Part shown: in pieces, positions 52,703-61,551 of the stretch | How the letters are laid out: each line of letters begins with the position of its first letter | Position numbering within the stretch: position 1 is the stretch's first letter | Assembly: GCF_030369615.1 (NCBI RefSeq) | Contig: NZ_CP128494.1 | Coordinates: forward strand, 964,001 to 1,028,000 | Length of the DNA: 64,000 nucleotides | Direction of reading: 5' to 3' | Source: Geobacillus stearothermophilus ATCC 12980 | GTDB taxonomy: Bacteria > Bacillota > Bacilli > Bacillales > Anoxybacillaceae | Notes under the pieces: model-generated | Told to the model about the DNA's origin: nothing | The model's database searches: none | What the model saw: the letters and a program-made list of their open reading frames with translations, nothing else | Translations under genes and position numbers: made by a program

Positions 52703-54295
52703 ATGAGCAACAAGTGGAAAGAGTGGTGGGGCCGGGCCCGTTTGTTTTGGCAAGAGCGGACGAAAAAACAGAAATGGCTTGCCGCCGGAGGCGCGGCTAC
52801 GGTCCTTTTGATCCTTGGCCTCGGTATTTTTTTCGCCTTCAGGACGGAAATGGTGCCTCTATACAGCGATTTGACGCCGCAAGAAGCCGGACAAATCAAG
52901 GCGACGCTGGATCAGCGCGGTGTTCCCGCCGAAGTGACGGATGGCGGCACGACAATTAAAGTGCCGAAAGAGCAAGTGGATGCGCTGAAAGTCGAGCTGG
53001 CCGCCGAGGGCATTCCGAACAGCGGGGTTATTGATTATTCGTTTTTCGGCCAAAACGCGAGCTTCGGCATGACCGACAACGAGTTTAATATGGTGAAACT
53101 GAAGGCGATGCAAACGGAGCTCGCCAACTTAATCAAAACGATCGACGGCGTCGAGGACGCGAAAGTGATGATTAATCTTCCGCAGCCGAGCGTATTCGTT
53201 TCCGATGAAAAGGGGGAAGCCTCGGCTTCGATCGTGCTGAAGACGAAGCCGGGCTATGAATTCAGCGACGAGCAAATTCGGGCTTTGTATCATCTCGTCG
53301 CCAAAAGTGTTCCCCACCTCTCTACAGATAATATCGTCATTATGAACCAGTTTTTTGAGTATTTCGATTTGAAAAATGAAAACAAAAATTCGACAGCGGC
53401 GGCATTCACTGAGCAGCAACAGATCAAACGACAAATCGAACGCGACATTCAACGGCAAGTCCAGCGAATGCTCGGCACGATGATGGGGCAGGACAAAGTC
53501 GTTGTCTCGGTGACGGCCGACATCGACTTTACACAGGAAAAGCGAGAGGAGCAGTTGGTCGCTCCGGTGGACGAAAAGAACAATGAAGGCATTGCCGTCA
53601 GCGTCCAGCGCATTAAAGAGACGTACTCGGGAAGCGGTGCGCCGCCGGGCGGCACGGCCGGAACGGGGACGAATGAAGTGCCGGGCTACCAAGGAGCAAA
53701 CGGCGGAACGAACGGAAACTATGAGCGGACCGAAGAAACGATCAACAATGAGGTCAACAAAATTAAAAAACAAATCGTAGAAAGCCCGTATAAAATTCGC
53801 GATCTAGGCATTCAAGTGATGGTCGAGCCGCCAAATCCGGATGATCCGAATTCATTGCCGACGGAAACGGTCAATGACATTCAAAAACTATTAGGGACGA
53901 TTGTCCGGACGTCGATTGACAAAGAAGAAGCGCAGGCGCTGACCGACCAGGATGTCAATAGCCGCGTCGTCGTCTCGGTGCAAAAGCTCAACGGCAAACC
54001 GGCATTCACCGAACCGGCGCCGGTTCAGCCGGCGTGGCGGTGGTACGCGGCCGGCGGAGGCGCGCTATTGCTCATTGCCCTACTGCTCTTCTTCTGGCTG
54101 CGCCGCCGCCGTGAAGATGAAGAAGAAGAAGAGGAGGAGGAGCTCGCATTCGCCCCGCCGCTTCCGGTCGAGCCGGATTTGCCGGAGCCGCCGGAGACGG
54201 AGGCGGTGCTGCGCCGTCGGCAGCTGGAGCGGTTGGCGAAAGAAAAACCGGATGAGTTTGCCAAACTATTGAAAACATGGCTATCGGAAGAGTAG
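52703..54295 (+). CDS. fliF: Flagellar MS-ring protein FliF
   Basis: This 530-residue protein forms the MS ring in the cytoplasmic membrane. Two membrane segments frame it, at about 29-45 and 447-467. The periplasmic ring domains include VPLYSDLTPQEAGQIKATLD and the variable Gly-rich loop (about 312-345). The acidic C-terminal tail (run of Glu, then LLKTWLSEE) binds FliG. The frame is open upstream to 52661, but GGGGGAA at 52692-52698 serves ATG 52703. Confidence 0.96.
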   Translation: MSNKWKEWWGRARLFWQERTKKQKWLAAGGAATVLLILGLGIFFAFRTEMVPLYSDLTPQEAGQIKATLDQRGVPAEVTDGGTTIKVPKEQVDALKVELAAEGIPNSGVIDYSFFGQNASFGMTDNEFNMVKLKAMQTELANLIKTIDGVEDAKVMINLPQPSVFVSDEKGEASASIVLKTKPGYEFSDEQIRALYHLVAKSVPHLSTDNIVIMNQFFEYFDLKNENKNSTAAAFTEQQQIKRQIERDIQRQVQRMLGTMMGQDKVVVSVTADIDFTQEKREEQLVAPVDEKNNEGIAVSVQRIKETYSGSGAPPGGTAGTGTNEVPGYQGANGGTNGNYERTEETINNEVNKIKKQIVESPYKIRDLGIQVMVEPPNPDDPNSLPTETVNDIQKLLGTIVRTSIDKEEAQALTDQDVNSRVVVSVQKLNGKPAFTEPAPVQPAWRWYAAGGGALLLIALLLFFWLRRRREDEEEEEEEELAFAPPLPVEPDLPEPPETEAVLRRRQLERLAKEKPDEFAKLLKTWLSEE

Positions 54296-54307
54296 GAGGA
54301 GCGGCGT

Positions 54308-55327
54308 ATGGCAAAACGCGATCGGAAAGGCGGGCTGACGGGCAGGCAAAAGGCAGCCATTTTGCTCATTTCCCTCGGCCCGGACGTATCGGCCTCCATC
54401 TATAAACATTTATCCGAAGAAGACATTGAAAAGCTGACGCTCGAAATTTCCAACGTCCGCCAAGTGGCGGCCGAGCAAAAAGAGGAAGTGCTTGAGGAAT
54501 TCCGGCAGCTCGCTTTGGCGCAGGATTACATCGCCCAAGGCGGCATCGCCTACGCGAAAGAAGTGTTGGAAAAAGCGCTCGGCCCGGACAAGGCGATGAA
54601 CATTATCAACCGTCTGACATCAGCGCTTATGGTGCGGCCGTTTGATTTCGCCCGCAAAGCCGACCCGATGCAGCTGTTAAACTTTATTCAGCATGAGCAT
54701 CCGCAAACGATCGCTCTCATTCTTTCGTATTTAGACCCGGCGCAGGCGGGGCAGATTTTATCAGCGCTGCCGCAAGAGATGCAGGCCGATGTGGCCAGGC
54801 GCATCGCGCTTATGGACAGCACGTCGCCGGAGATCATTAGCGAAGTCGAGCAAATTTTGGAGCGGCGGCTGTCGGCGACAGTGATGCAAGATTACACGCA
54901 AACCGGCGGCATTGAGGCGGTCGTCGAAGTGCTGAACCAAGTCGACCGAAGCACGGAGCGGACGATTTTAGAGGCTTTGGAAATTCAAGACCCCGAGCTT
55001 GCGGAAGAAATTAAAAAGCGGATGTTTGTGTTTGAAGACATCGTTACGCTCGACAATCGCGCCATTCAACGCGTCATCCGCGAAGTGGATAACAATGACC
55101 TTATGCTGGCGCTTAAGGTGGCGAGTGATGAAGTGAAAGAAATTGTCTTCCGCAACATGTCAACAAGAATGGCCGAGACGTTCAAAGAAGAAATGGAATA
55201 TATGGGCCCGGTCCGGCTGCGTGATGTGGAAGAAGCGCAATCGCGCATTGTCGCCATTATCCGCCGTCTCGAGGAAGCCGGGGAAATCGTCATCGCCCGC
55301 GGGGGAGGAGATGATATTATTGTCTAG
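54308..55327 (+). CDS. fliG: Flagellar motor switch protein FliG
   Basis: This 339-residue switch protein transmits stator torque. It has LTGRQKAAILLISLG at the N-terminus, the EHPQTIALILSYLD motif in the middle domain, and the C-terminal charged helix region (FEDIVTLDNRAIQRVIREVD) that meets MotA. AGGAGGAGCGGC precedes the ATG. Its 3' end overlaps fliH. Confidence 0.97.
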   Translation: MAKRDRKGGLTGRQKAAILLISLGPDVSASIYKHLSEEDIEKLTLEISNVRQVAAEQKEEVLEEFRQLALAQDYIAQGGIAYAKEVLEKALGPDKAMNIINRLTSALMVRPFDFARKADPMQLLNFIQHEHPQTIALILSYLDPAQAGQILSALPQEMQADVARRIALMDSTSPEIISEVEQILERRLSATVMQDYTQTGGIEAVVEVLNQVDRSTERTILEALEIQDPELAEEIKKRMFVFEDIVTLDNRAIQRVIREVDNNDLMLALKVASDEVKEIVFRNMSTRMAETFKEEMEYMGPVRLRDVEEAQSRIVAIIRRLEEAGEIVIARGGGDDIIV

Positions 55328-56090
55328 CGTCATTAAAGCGCCGGCATTGGCCGGGCGCGCCGGCAAAAAGACGATCGCTGTGCAGCGCTGCATTTTCGAT
55401 GTTCCGCCTTCGAACGAGGATCGGCAAAAGGAAATCGAGGCGATTTCCGCCGCCAAAGAAGAGGCGGCCGCGCTTCGCCGCCAAGCCGAGCAATATTGCG
55501 AGACGGTGCGCGAACAGCTGGCCCGTGAACGGGAGCAATGGGAGCACGAGAAAGACCGGCTTAGGCAGGAAGCGCGCGCCCAAGGGTACGAAGACGGCTA
55601 CGCCGCCGGGCGCGAGGCGGCGCTTCGCGAACACCGCGAATGGATCGACCAAGCCCGCCGCTTGGCGGAGCGGATGAATCACGAATTTTATGCGAAGGTC
55701 GAGGCGGCGGATGAGATGATGCTCGAAGTGGCGCTGAAAGCGGCGGAACGCATCATCGGCGCCACGCTCGAGCGAGACCGGAGCGCGTTTTTGCCGCTTG
55801 TGCGCCAAGTGCTGCAGGAAGTGCGGCGACAAACGGAAGTGTCCGTTTACGTGCATCCGGGTTGTTATGAGACGGTAGCCGAACAGCAAGAATTGTTGAA
55901 ATCGCTATTTCCGCACCGTGTCGATTTGTTCATCTATCCGGATGAGGCGTTGCCGGAATACGGTTGTCTCGTGGAAACGCCGTTCGGCCGCATCGATGCC
56001 AGCGTAGACATGCAACTTGAACGGCTGCGCGAAGCGCTCTACAGACGGCTGAAGGAGGGAATGTCCTCTGAACTGGCAGGCGCTTCTTGA
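55320..56090 (+). CDS. fliH: Flagellar export regulator FliH
   Basis: This 256-residue protein binds FliI and controls its ATPase activity in flagellar export. The centre is a charged coiled coil (about 30-115) with a YEDGYAAGREAALREH GxxxG-like stretch. The C-terminal domain has LEVALKAAERIIGATLERD and VETPFGRIDASVDMQLERL. TTG 55320 was chosen because GGAGGAG at 55304-55310 is 9 bases before it. ATG 55311 directly abuts that site. The 3' end overlaps fliI. Confidence 0.9.
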   Translation: MSSVIKAPALAGRAGKKTIAVQRCIFDVPPSNEDRQKEIEAISAAKEEAAALRRQAEQYCETVREQLAREREQWEHEKDRLRQEARAQGYEDGYAAGREAALREHREWIDQARRLAERMNHEFYAKVEAADEMMLEVALKAAERIIGATLERDRSAFLPLVRQVLQEVRRQTEVSVYVHPGCYETVAEQQELLKSLFPHRVDLFIYPDEALPEYGCLVETPFGRIDASVDMQLERLREALYRRLKEGMSSELAGAS

Positions 56091-57375
56091 GGACATCGCC
56101 ACCGTCGATTTGTACAAACGATTCGGCAAAGTATCGCGCGTCGTTGGGCTCATGACCGAATCGAAAGGTCCGGGCAGCTCGATCGGCGACCTTTGCTACA
56201 TTCATGAAACGAGTGGCCGGAAAATTCCGGCGGAAGTCGTCGGCTTTCACGAGCACCACGTCTTGCTCATGCCGTTTTCCGCCATGACGCATATCGCCCC
56301 CGGCTGTTTGGTGGAAGCGACCGGCAAGCCGCTCGAAGTGTATGTGGGCGATGCGCTCATCGGCATGGTTCTTGATCCGCTCGGCCAACCGTTGGACGGT
56401 GCCCCACTGCCGCCCGGGCTGAAGCCTGTGTCGGTCGACCGCGATCCGCCCAATCCGCTCACCCGGCCGCCGATCGCCGAGCCGATTGAAGTCGGCGTGC
56501 GCGTCATCGACAGTCTGCTGGCGGTCGGGAAAGGGCAACGGGTCGGCATTTTTGCTGGTTCCGGCGTCGGCAAGAGCACGCTCATGGGAATGATCGCCCG
56601 CCGCACATCGGCTGACGTGAACGTTATCGCCTTAATCGGCGAGCGGGGGCGCGAAGTGCGCGAATTTTTAGAGCGCGATCTTGGGCCGGAAGGATTGGCC
56701 CGTTCCGTCGTCGTTGTCGCCACCTCGGACCAACCGGCGCTCATGCGTGTCAAAGGGGCGTACACCGCGACAGCGATCGCCGAATATTTCCGCGACCAAG
56801 GGGCGGATGTCATGCTGATGATGGATTCGGTCACCCGCGTCGCGATGGCGCAGCGGGAGATCGGGTTGGCTGTCGGCGAGCCGCCGACTACAAAGGGCTA
56901 TACCCCGTCGGTATTCGCCTTGCTCCCGAAGCTGCTCGAGCGGGCCGGGACGAGCGACTCAGGCACCATTACCGCGTTTTATACGGTGCTCGTTGACGGC
57001 GACGATATGAACGAGCCGATTGCCGATGCGGTGCGCGGCATTTTGGACGGCCATTTTGTGTTGGAACGCCAGCTCGCGAATAAAGGCCAGTACCCGGCCA
57101 TTAACGTGCTGAAAAGCGTCAGCCGCGTCATGCCTCATATTATCAGCGCTGAGCACCGCGAAGCAGCGAACCGTTTCCGCCGTCTCCTTTCCACTTATAT
57201 CGATTCGGAGGATTTGATTCAAATAGGGGCGTACAAGCGGGGGGCATCGCGAGAAATTGATGAGGCGATTGAACGTTATCCGCAAATGATGGCGTTTTGC
57301 CGCCAAGAAATAGAGGAAAAGGCGACGCGCGCCGAAAGCATTGATGCCCTTTTCCGTCTCATTTCGCCGCCATGA
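56068..57375 (+). CDS. fliI: Flagellum-specific ATP synthase FliI
   Basis: This 435-residue ATPase energises unfolding of export substrates. Walker A GSGVGKSTLMG is near residue 165 and MMDSVTRVAMAQREIG holds Walker B. The frame has no ATG or GTG upstream of RVVGLM. Starting at TTG 56110 would remove conserved residues and has no ribosome binding site. CTG 56068 lies 9 bases after AGGAGG (56053-56058) and gives MNWQALLEDIATVDLYKRFG, close to B. subtilis length. The start is therefore inferred to be CTG, inside the fliH 3' end. Confidence 0.9.
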   Translation: MNWQALLEDIATVDLYKRFGKVSRVVGLMTESKGPGSSIGDLCYIHETSGRKIPAEVVGFHEHHVLLMPFSAMTHIAPGCLVEATGKPLEVYVGDALIGMVLDPLGQPLDGAPLPPGLKPVSVDRDPPNPLTRPPIAEPIEVGVRVIDSLLAVGKGQRVGIFAGSGVGKSTLMGMIARRTSADVNVIALIGERGREVREFLERDLGPEGLARSVVVVATSDQPALMRVKGAYTATAIAEYFRDQGADVMLMMDSVTRVAMAQREIGLAVGEPPTTKGYTPSVFALLPKLLERAGTSDSGTITAFYTVLVDGDDMNEPIADAVRGILDGHFVLERQLANKGQYPAINVLKSVSRVMPHIISAEHREAANRFRRLLSTYIDSEDLIQIGAYKRGASREIDEAIERYPQMMAFCRQEIEEKATRAESIDALFRLISPP

Positions 57376-57413
57376 CGGGGGCACAGCGTTAAGAGGGGGA
57401 AGGGTGATCCACA

Positions 57414-57860
57414 ATGATGTCGACATTTCGGCTGCAAAAACTATGGACGATGAAGGAAAAAGAAAAGCAAGCAGCGCTGGCTGAATACGAAGAAGCGGTG
57501 CACAAGTTTGAGCAGGCGGCCGAGGCGCTGTACAAGTTGCTCAAGGAAAAAGAACGATGCGAGGCGGAAAGGGACAGGCGGCTGCAAGATGGCCTCGCTG
57601 TCGGGGCCATTCGCCATACGCTGCAGTATCTCGCCAGTTTGCAACAAACCATTGATCACTATCAGCTCATCGTCATGCGGGCGCGCGAGCAAATGCAGTG
57701 CCGGCACCAGCGCCTCATTGAGCTCAATATTGAAGTGAAAAAGTATGAGAAAATGCAGGAGCGCGTGCGGCGGTGGACAGAGCAGCGCGAAAAAGAGGCC
57801 GAAAGCCGTTTGCTCGATGAAATAGCCGTTCAGCGCTTTGTGCGGCAAGGAGAGTTATAG
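57414..57860 (+). CDS. fliJ: Flagellar export chaperone FliJ
   Basis: This 148-residue protein is almost entirely antiparallel coiled coil, with FRLQKLWTMKEKEKQAALAE at the start and IDHYQLIVMRAREQMQ in the middle. FliJ links FliI to FlhA in the export apparatus. GGGGAAGGGTGA lies before the ATG codons at 57414 and 57417. Confidence 0.92.
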   Translation: MMSTFRLQKLWTMKEKEKQAALAEYEEAVHKFEQAAEALYKLLKEKERCEAERDRRLQDGLAVGAIRHTLQYLASLQQTIDHYQLIVMRAREQMQCRHQRLIELNIEVKKYEKMQERVRRWTEQREKEAESRLLDEIAVQRFVRQGEL

Positions 57861-58463
57861 ATGGCGGGCAGCAAACTTCAGCAGGAAGAAACGGCAAGCC
57901 GGTGGCAATGGATGTTGTTCGTCGTTGTCGTCCCGAGCCTCTTTGCGGCTTTCTTCCTCTTGCTGATTGCAAAGGCGGCCGGCATTGATGCGGTGAAGGC
58001 GAAACAATGGGTGGACAGCGTGCCATTCGTCGCCGAATGGTTTGATTGGAAGAAGAAAGAAAAGACGCTGGCCAACACGATCGAGACGCAACAGCAGACG
58101 ATCAAGCGGCAAAACCAAACGATCGCCAAGCAAAAAAAGTAAATTGAGCAGCTAAAAAGCGAATTGGCGGCAAAAGACGAGGAAATTGCCCGGCTGTCGA
58201 CGCAGCAACAGCTGCCGACCCAGCAGGAAAAAGGCGGCGGACAAGCGTCTGCGGTGGATGTCATCAGCATGTACGACGCCATGTCAGACAAGCAGGCCGC
58301 GGCTATTTTAGCCAAGCTGCCGGAGGATGAAGCGCTTGAGGTGCTGAGCCGGCTCGATAGCGACAAAGCCGCGGCTATTTTAGAACAAATGCCGGCCGAG
58401 CAGGCGGCGAACTTGCTTTCGTCATTGCATAAATGGGCAGGGAGAGAGGAGGGGGCTGAATGA
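57861..58463 (+). pseudogene. ylxF: YlxF/MotE-like flagellar protein interrupted by in-frame TAA
   Basis: The reading frame after fliJ encodes a MotE/MgtE-N-like protein of about 200 codons, broken by one stop at 58140-58142. The first part (93 residues) has a membrane segment at about 17-38 and the start of a coiled coil. The same frame continues after the stop with the rest of the coiled coil and a MgtE-N-like repeat domain (AAAILAKLPEDEALEVLSRL, then AAAILEQMPAEQAANLL), ending on the fliK start. A CAA-to-TAA change would explain it. TTG 58164 could restart translation but has no ribosome binding site. Either a disabled gene or a split/readthrough product is possible. Confidence 0.8.
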
Positions 58464-59572
58464 AAGTGATGATCGCAGCAGTTGCACCGCAGCCAACGGG
58501 CGTGGAGCTGACAGCGAGAAAAGAGACAGCGGCTTCCAGCGCATTTGCGGCATTATTGGCGCAAAAGCAAACCGGGAAGCTGCCGGTTGAGGAGGGGATT
58601 GAACGGTCATCCCAGCCGGAAGGAAAGAAGCCGCGAATAACAGACGAATGGACAGAGCCGTTATGGCTGGCCGCTTCAGCTATGCACGTTGGCGCTGCCA
58701 ACGTTTTAAACGCCCCTCCGGCGGCTGCATACAATGATGGTGAAGCCTTGGCGGCTGATGGGGAAAGCGGAAGAGTTAACCAAGAAGGGGCTGGTGCAAA
58801 AGCGCTGGCAGCCGTTCCGTCTTTTTGGCTACAGACGGATGAAAATAGCGGGTTGGACAAAGCTGCTTGGCTGGAACAACAGGCCAAAGAAATGAACGGG
58901 CGTTTCGATGGCGAACACCAGCCGCCTTTCTCACAAATTTTGCCGCGAACCGAGGGAGCTAGAAAGGAAATGGCGGTGCATTCCAACGGTGAAAGCAGCT
59001 GGCTGGCGCCGCGAGTTTTATCTTCGATGTACGGGCCAGCCTCTTTACGGCAGCAGGAGGACGCTCGCCAGCTGCATAGTGTGCTCGTTTCGACAAACCT
59101 TGCCTCTTTGATTCCATTCGTCCCTGGCGGCCATGAGGCGGGGACGGTGGAAGCAGGGAAGGAAAGTTCGTTTGTCGAGCAAGTAGCCCGTGCATGGCAA
59201 TTCGGCCGATGGGTGAAGCTGCCAAACGGCGTTATGCAGCTTGTTATTCGCCTTCATCCGGAACATCTTGGAACGGTGACGGTGAAAATGGCGCAAGAAG
59301 GCGGAAAATTGACCGCCCGGCTGCTTGTGGCGACCGATGCGGCGGAAGAGTTGATCCGCAACCACTTGCCGCAGCTTGCTCAGCAGCTTGATGCGAGTTC
59401 CATCACGGTCGAAAAATGGACCGTTTGGTCGGATTATGACAGCTCCGCGATGCCGCCGTATTCCGGGAATCGCCAAGGAGGGCAGCAGCAGGGCGAATCG
59501 CGGCAAAAACAAAAGCGGGAGCCATCATCTTCCTTCCCGTTAGCGCTAGACGGGATCGAAGCTGACGCATAA
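58460..59572 (+). CDS. fliK: Flagellar hook-length control protein FliK
   Basis: This 370-residue protein measures hook length and signals the export switch. The long N-terminal part is low in conserved motifs, as usual. The C-terminal domain (about 250-325) has the FliK signature IRLHPEHLGTVTVKMAQEGG and VATDAAEELIRNHLPQLAQQ. The start overlaps the end of the ylxF frame by four bases, with AGGAGGGGG upstream. Confidence 0.93.
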   Translation: MKVMIAAVAPQPTGVELTARKETAASSAFAALLAQKQTGKLPVEEGIERSSQPEGKKPRITDEWTEPLWLAASAMHVGAANVLNAPPAAAYNDGEALAADGESGRVNQEGAGAKALAAVPSFWLQTDENSGLDKAAWLEQQAKEMNGRFDGEHQPPFSQILPRTEGARKEMAVHSNGESSWLAPRVLSSMYGPASLRQQEDARQLHSVLVSTNLASLIPFVPGGHEAGTVEAGKESSFVEQVARAWQFGRWVKLPNGVMQLVIRLHPEHLGTVTVKMAQEGGKLTARLLVATDAAEELIRNHLPQLAQQLDASSITVEKWTVWSDYDSSAMPPYSGNRQGGQQQGESRQKQKREPSSSFPLALDGIEADA

Positions 59573-59590
59573 GGGGGAAAAAGAACGAGG

Positions 59591-60019
59591 ATGACAACGA
59601 ATGTGATTGATGGAAGCTTATGGATGGCAAACGCGGTTCAGCCGGAACGGAAAACGGGTAATCAAATTTTAGGAAAAGACGACTTTCTCAAAATTTTGCT
59701 CGCCCAGCTCGAAAACCAAGATCCGCTCAATCCGATGGAAGATAAAGACTTTATCGCGCAAATGGCGAGCTTCTCCTCGCTTGAGCAAATGATGAACATC
59801 GCCAATTTGATGCAGCAATGGATGCAAGCGTCAAGCCGCGATGCGCTTTTGCGCTATAGCGAATGGATCGGCAAAACGGTGCACTGGCAAGAAGGCGATG
59901 CAACGATGAGCGCGGTTGTCAAATCGGTGACGCAAAAAGACGGGAACATTGTTCTCGGGCTCGATAACGGATCGACGATTGCCGCTGACGCGGTGATGAC
60001 AGTCGAACAACACGAATAA
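59591..60019 (+). CDS. flgD: Flagellar hook capping protein FlgD
   Basis: This 142-residue hook-cap protein has the core motif [20 protein letters not shown] and [20 protein letters not shown]. The C-terminal Ig-like region is short, as in Bacillus FlgD. AAGGGGGAAAAAGAACGAGG precedes the ATG. Confidence 0.94.
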   Translation: MTTNVIDGSLWMANAVQPERKTGNQILGKDDFLKILLAQLENQDPLNPMEDKDFIAQMASFSSLEQMMNIANLMQQWMQASSRDALLRYSEWIGKTVHWQEGDATMSAVVKSVTQKDGNIVLGLDNGSTIAADAVMTVEQHE

Positions 60020-60036
60020 GAGGGGAGAGGGATCGA

Positions 60037-60834
60037 ATGCTTCGTTCGATGTATTCCGGCATTGGCGCCATGCGCAATTTCCAAACAAAACTTGACGTTA
60101 TCGGCAACAATATCGCCAACGTCAATACGTACGGGTTTAAAAAAGGACGAACGATCTTTAAAGATTTAATGAGCCAAACGATTTCCGGAGCGGGAGGGCC
60201 GAACGCTGGCCGCGGCGGCACGAATCCGAAGCAAGTTGGGCTTGGCTCGCAGTTGGCTGCCATCGACACCGTCCATACGCAAGGAAGCTTGCAAACGACC
60301 GGCCGCGTGCTTGATTTGGCCATTTCCGGCGACGGGTTTTTCGTCGTCGGCGACGCTTCCGGCAACAATCGCATGTATACGAGAGCCGGGAATTTTTATC
60401 TCGATTCGCAAGGCTATATTGTCAATGCCGATGGCCAATATTTGCTCGGTGTTGGAAATAGCCGCCTTCAAATTCCGACACATGCGAAAAGCTTGAGCAT
60501 CGGGGCGGACGGCAAAGTGACCATTGTGGATGCTTCTGGGAATTTACAGCTGATAGGCACGATTCAGCTGGCCAAATTTGCAAACAATGACGGATTAGAA
60601 AAAGCCGGCAACAACTTGTTCCGCGAAACGACCAACTCCGGCGCGCCAACGACAGGGGCGCCGGGAGCGAACGGAACAGGAACCATCGTCTCCGGCGCGC
60701 TTGAGATGTCCAACGTCGACCTTGCTGAGGAGTTTACGGAAATGATCGTCGCCCAGCGCGGTTTTCAGGCAAACACGCGCATCATTACGACATCGGATGA
60801 AATTTTGCAAGAACTTGTCAACTTGAAAAAGTAG
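60037..60834 (+). CDS. flgE: Flagellar hook protein FlgE (FlgG-type)
   Basis: This 265-residue axial protein has MLRSMYSGIGAMRNFQTKLD and VIGNNIANVNTYGFKKGR at the N-terminus and ALEMSNVDLAEEFTEMIVAQ RGFQANTR at the C-terminus, the paired helices of all rod/hook proteins. In B. subtilis the matching gene, formerly flgG, encodes the hook subunit FlgE. Position after flgD agrees. GAGGGGAGAGGG lies before the ATG. Confidence 0.94.
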   Translation: MLRSMYSGIGAMRNFQTKLDVIGNNIANVNTYGFKKGRTIFKDLMSQTISGAGGPNAGRGGTNPKQVGLGSQLAAIDTVHTQGSLQTTGRVLDLAISGDGFFVVGDASGNNRMYTRAGNFYLDSQGYIVNADGQYLLGVGNSRLQIPTHAKSLSIGADGKVTIVDASGNLQLIGTIQLAKFANNDGLEKAGNNLFRETTNSGAPTTGAPGANGTGTIVSGALEMSNVDLAEEFTEMIVAQRGFQANTRIITTSDEILQELVNLKK

Positions 60835-60857
60835 AATAGGAGGTAGGGCGTCAGCTG

Positions 60858-61109
60858 TTGTTGGACGCTGATGCCCGCTTGCCGATGATTCCGCTGACGA
60901 AGCTCAACGGCAAACGGTTTGTGCTCAATGCGTTGTACATCGAACAAATCGAGGCATTTCCCGACACGACCGTGACGCTGACGAACGGAAAAAAATTCGT
61001 CGTGCGCGAGACGGTCGAACAAGTCGCGGCGTTGGCGAGCGAATTTTACCGGCAAATTGGCGCGTTTCGCTTGCCGGAAGCAGGAGGATTGAACCGTGAA
61101 AGGGAATAA
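60858..61109 (+). CDS. swrD: FlbD/SwrD-like flagellar protein
   Basis: This small protein matches the FlbD family (B. subtilis SwrD, needed for full flagellar power and swarming). The core is [20 protein letters not shown] and [16 protein letters not shown]. Homologues begin at the residue encoded by ATG 60885, but no ribosome binding site precedes that codon. AGGAGGTAGGG at 60838-60848 fits TTG 60858 (or CTG 60855) instead, giving 83 residues. The start is uncertain. The 3' end overlaps fliL. Confidence 0.82.
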   Translation: MLDADARLPMIPLTKLNGKRFVLNALYIEQIEAFPDTTVTLTNGKKFVVRETVEQVAALASEFYRQIGAFRLPEAGGLNRERE

Positions 61110-61524
61110 AGTACTCAAAACGATGGTCATCGTGCTAGCGGTCATTGCCTTGTCCGGCACGGCGGCGCTTGTTGCCGTTATGAACCTGACCGGCAAAGAA
61201 AAACAGGAGGCGCCAAGCGCCGATGAACTGGCGGACAGTTCGATCGACATTCCGGAAATGACAACGAATTTGGCGGACGGCCGTTATATTAAAATCTCCT
61301 TTAAAATTCAAACCGACAGCGACAAAGGAAAAGAAGAAGTGGAGAAGCGTGATTTCCAGATTAAGGATGCAATCATCGAACAGCTCTCGGAAATGAAAGC
61401 GGCCGACTTTAAAGGAAAAGAAGGAATGGCGGCGTTGAAAGAGCAGCTGAAACAACAGATTAATGCGTTAATGCAGGAAGGGAAAGTGGAGAACGTCTAC
61501 ATTACCTCCTTTATCCTCCAGTAG
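61096..61524 (+). CDS. fliL: Flagellar basal body-associated protein FliL
   Basis: This 142-residue single-span membrane protein (span about 9-30) sits next to the stator and supports torque and swarming. The external domain includes [20 protein letters not shown] and ends [10 protein letters not shown]. The start is GTG 61096 with AGGAGG at 61082-61087. Confidence 0.93.
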   Translation: MKGNKVLKTMVIVLAVIALSGTAALVAVMNLTGKEKQEAPSADELADSSIDIPEMTTNLADGRYIKISFKIQTDSDKGKEEVEKRDFQIKDAIIEQLSEMKAADFKGKEGMAALKEQLKQQINALMQEGKVENVYITSFILQ

Positions 61525-61551
61525 CCTGCCATCCGAAGGGGGGAAGGTGAC

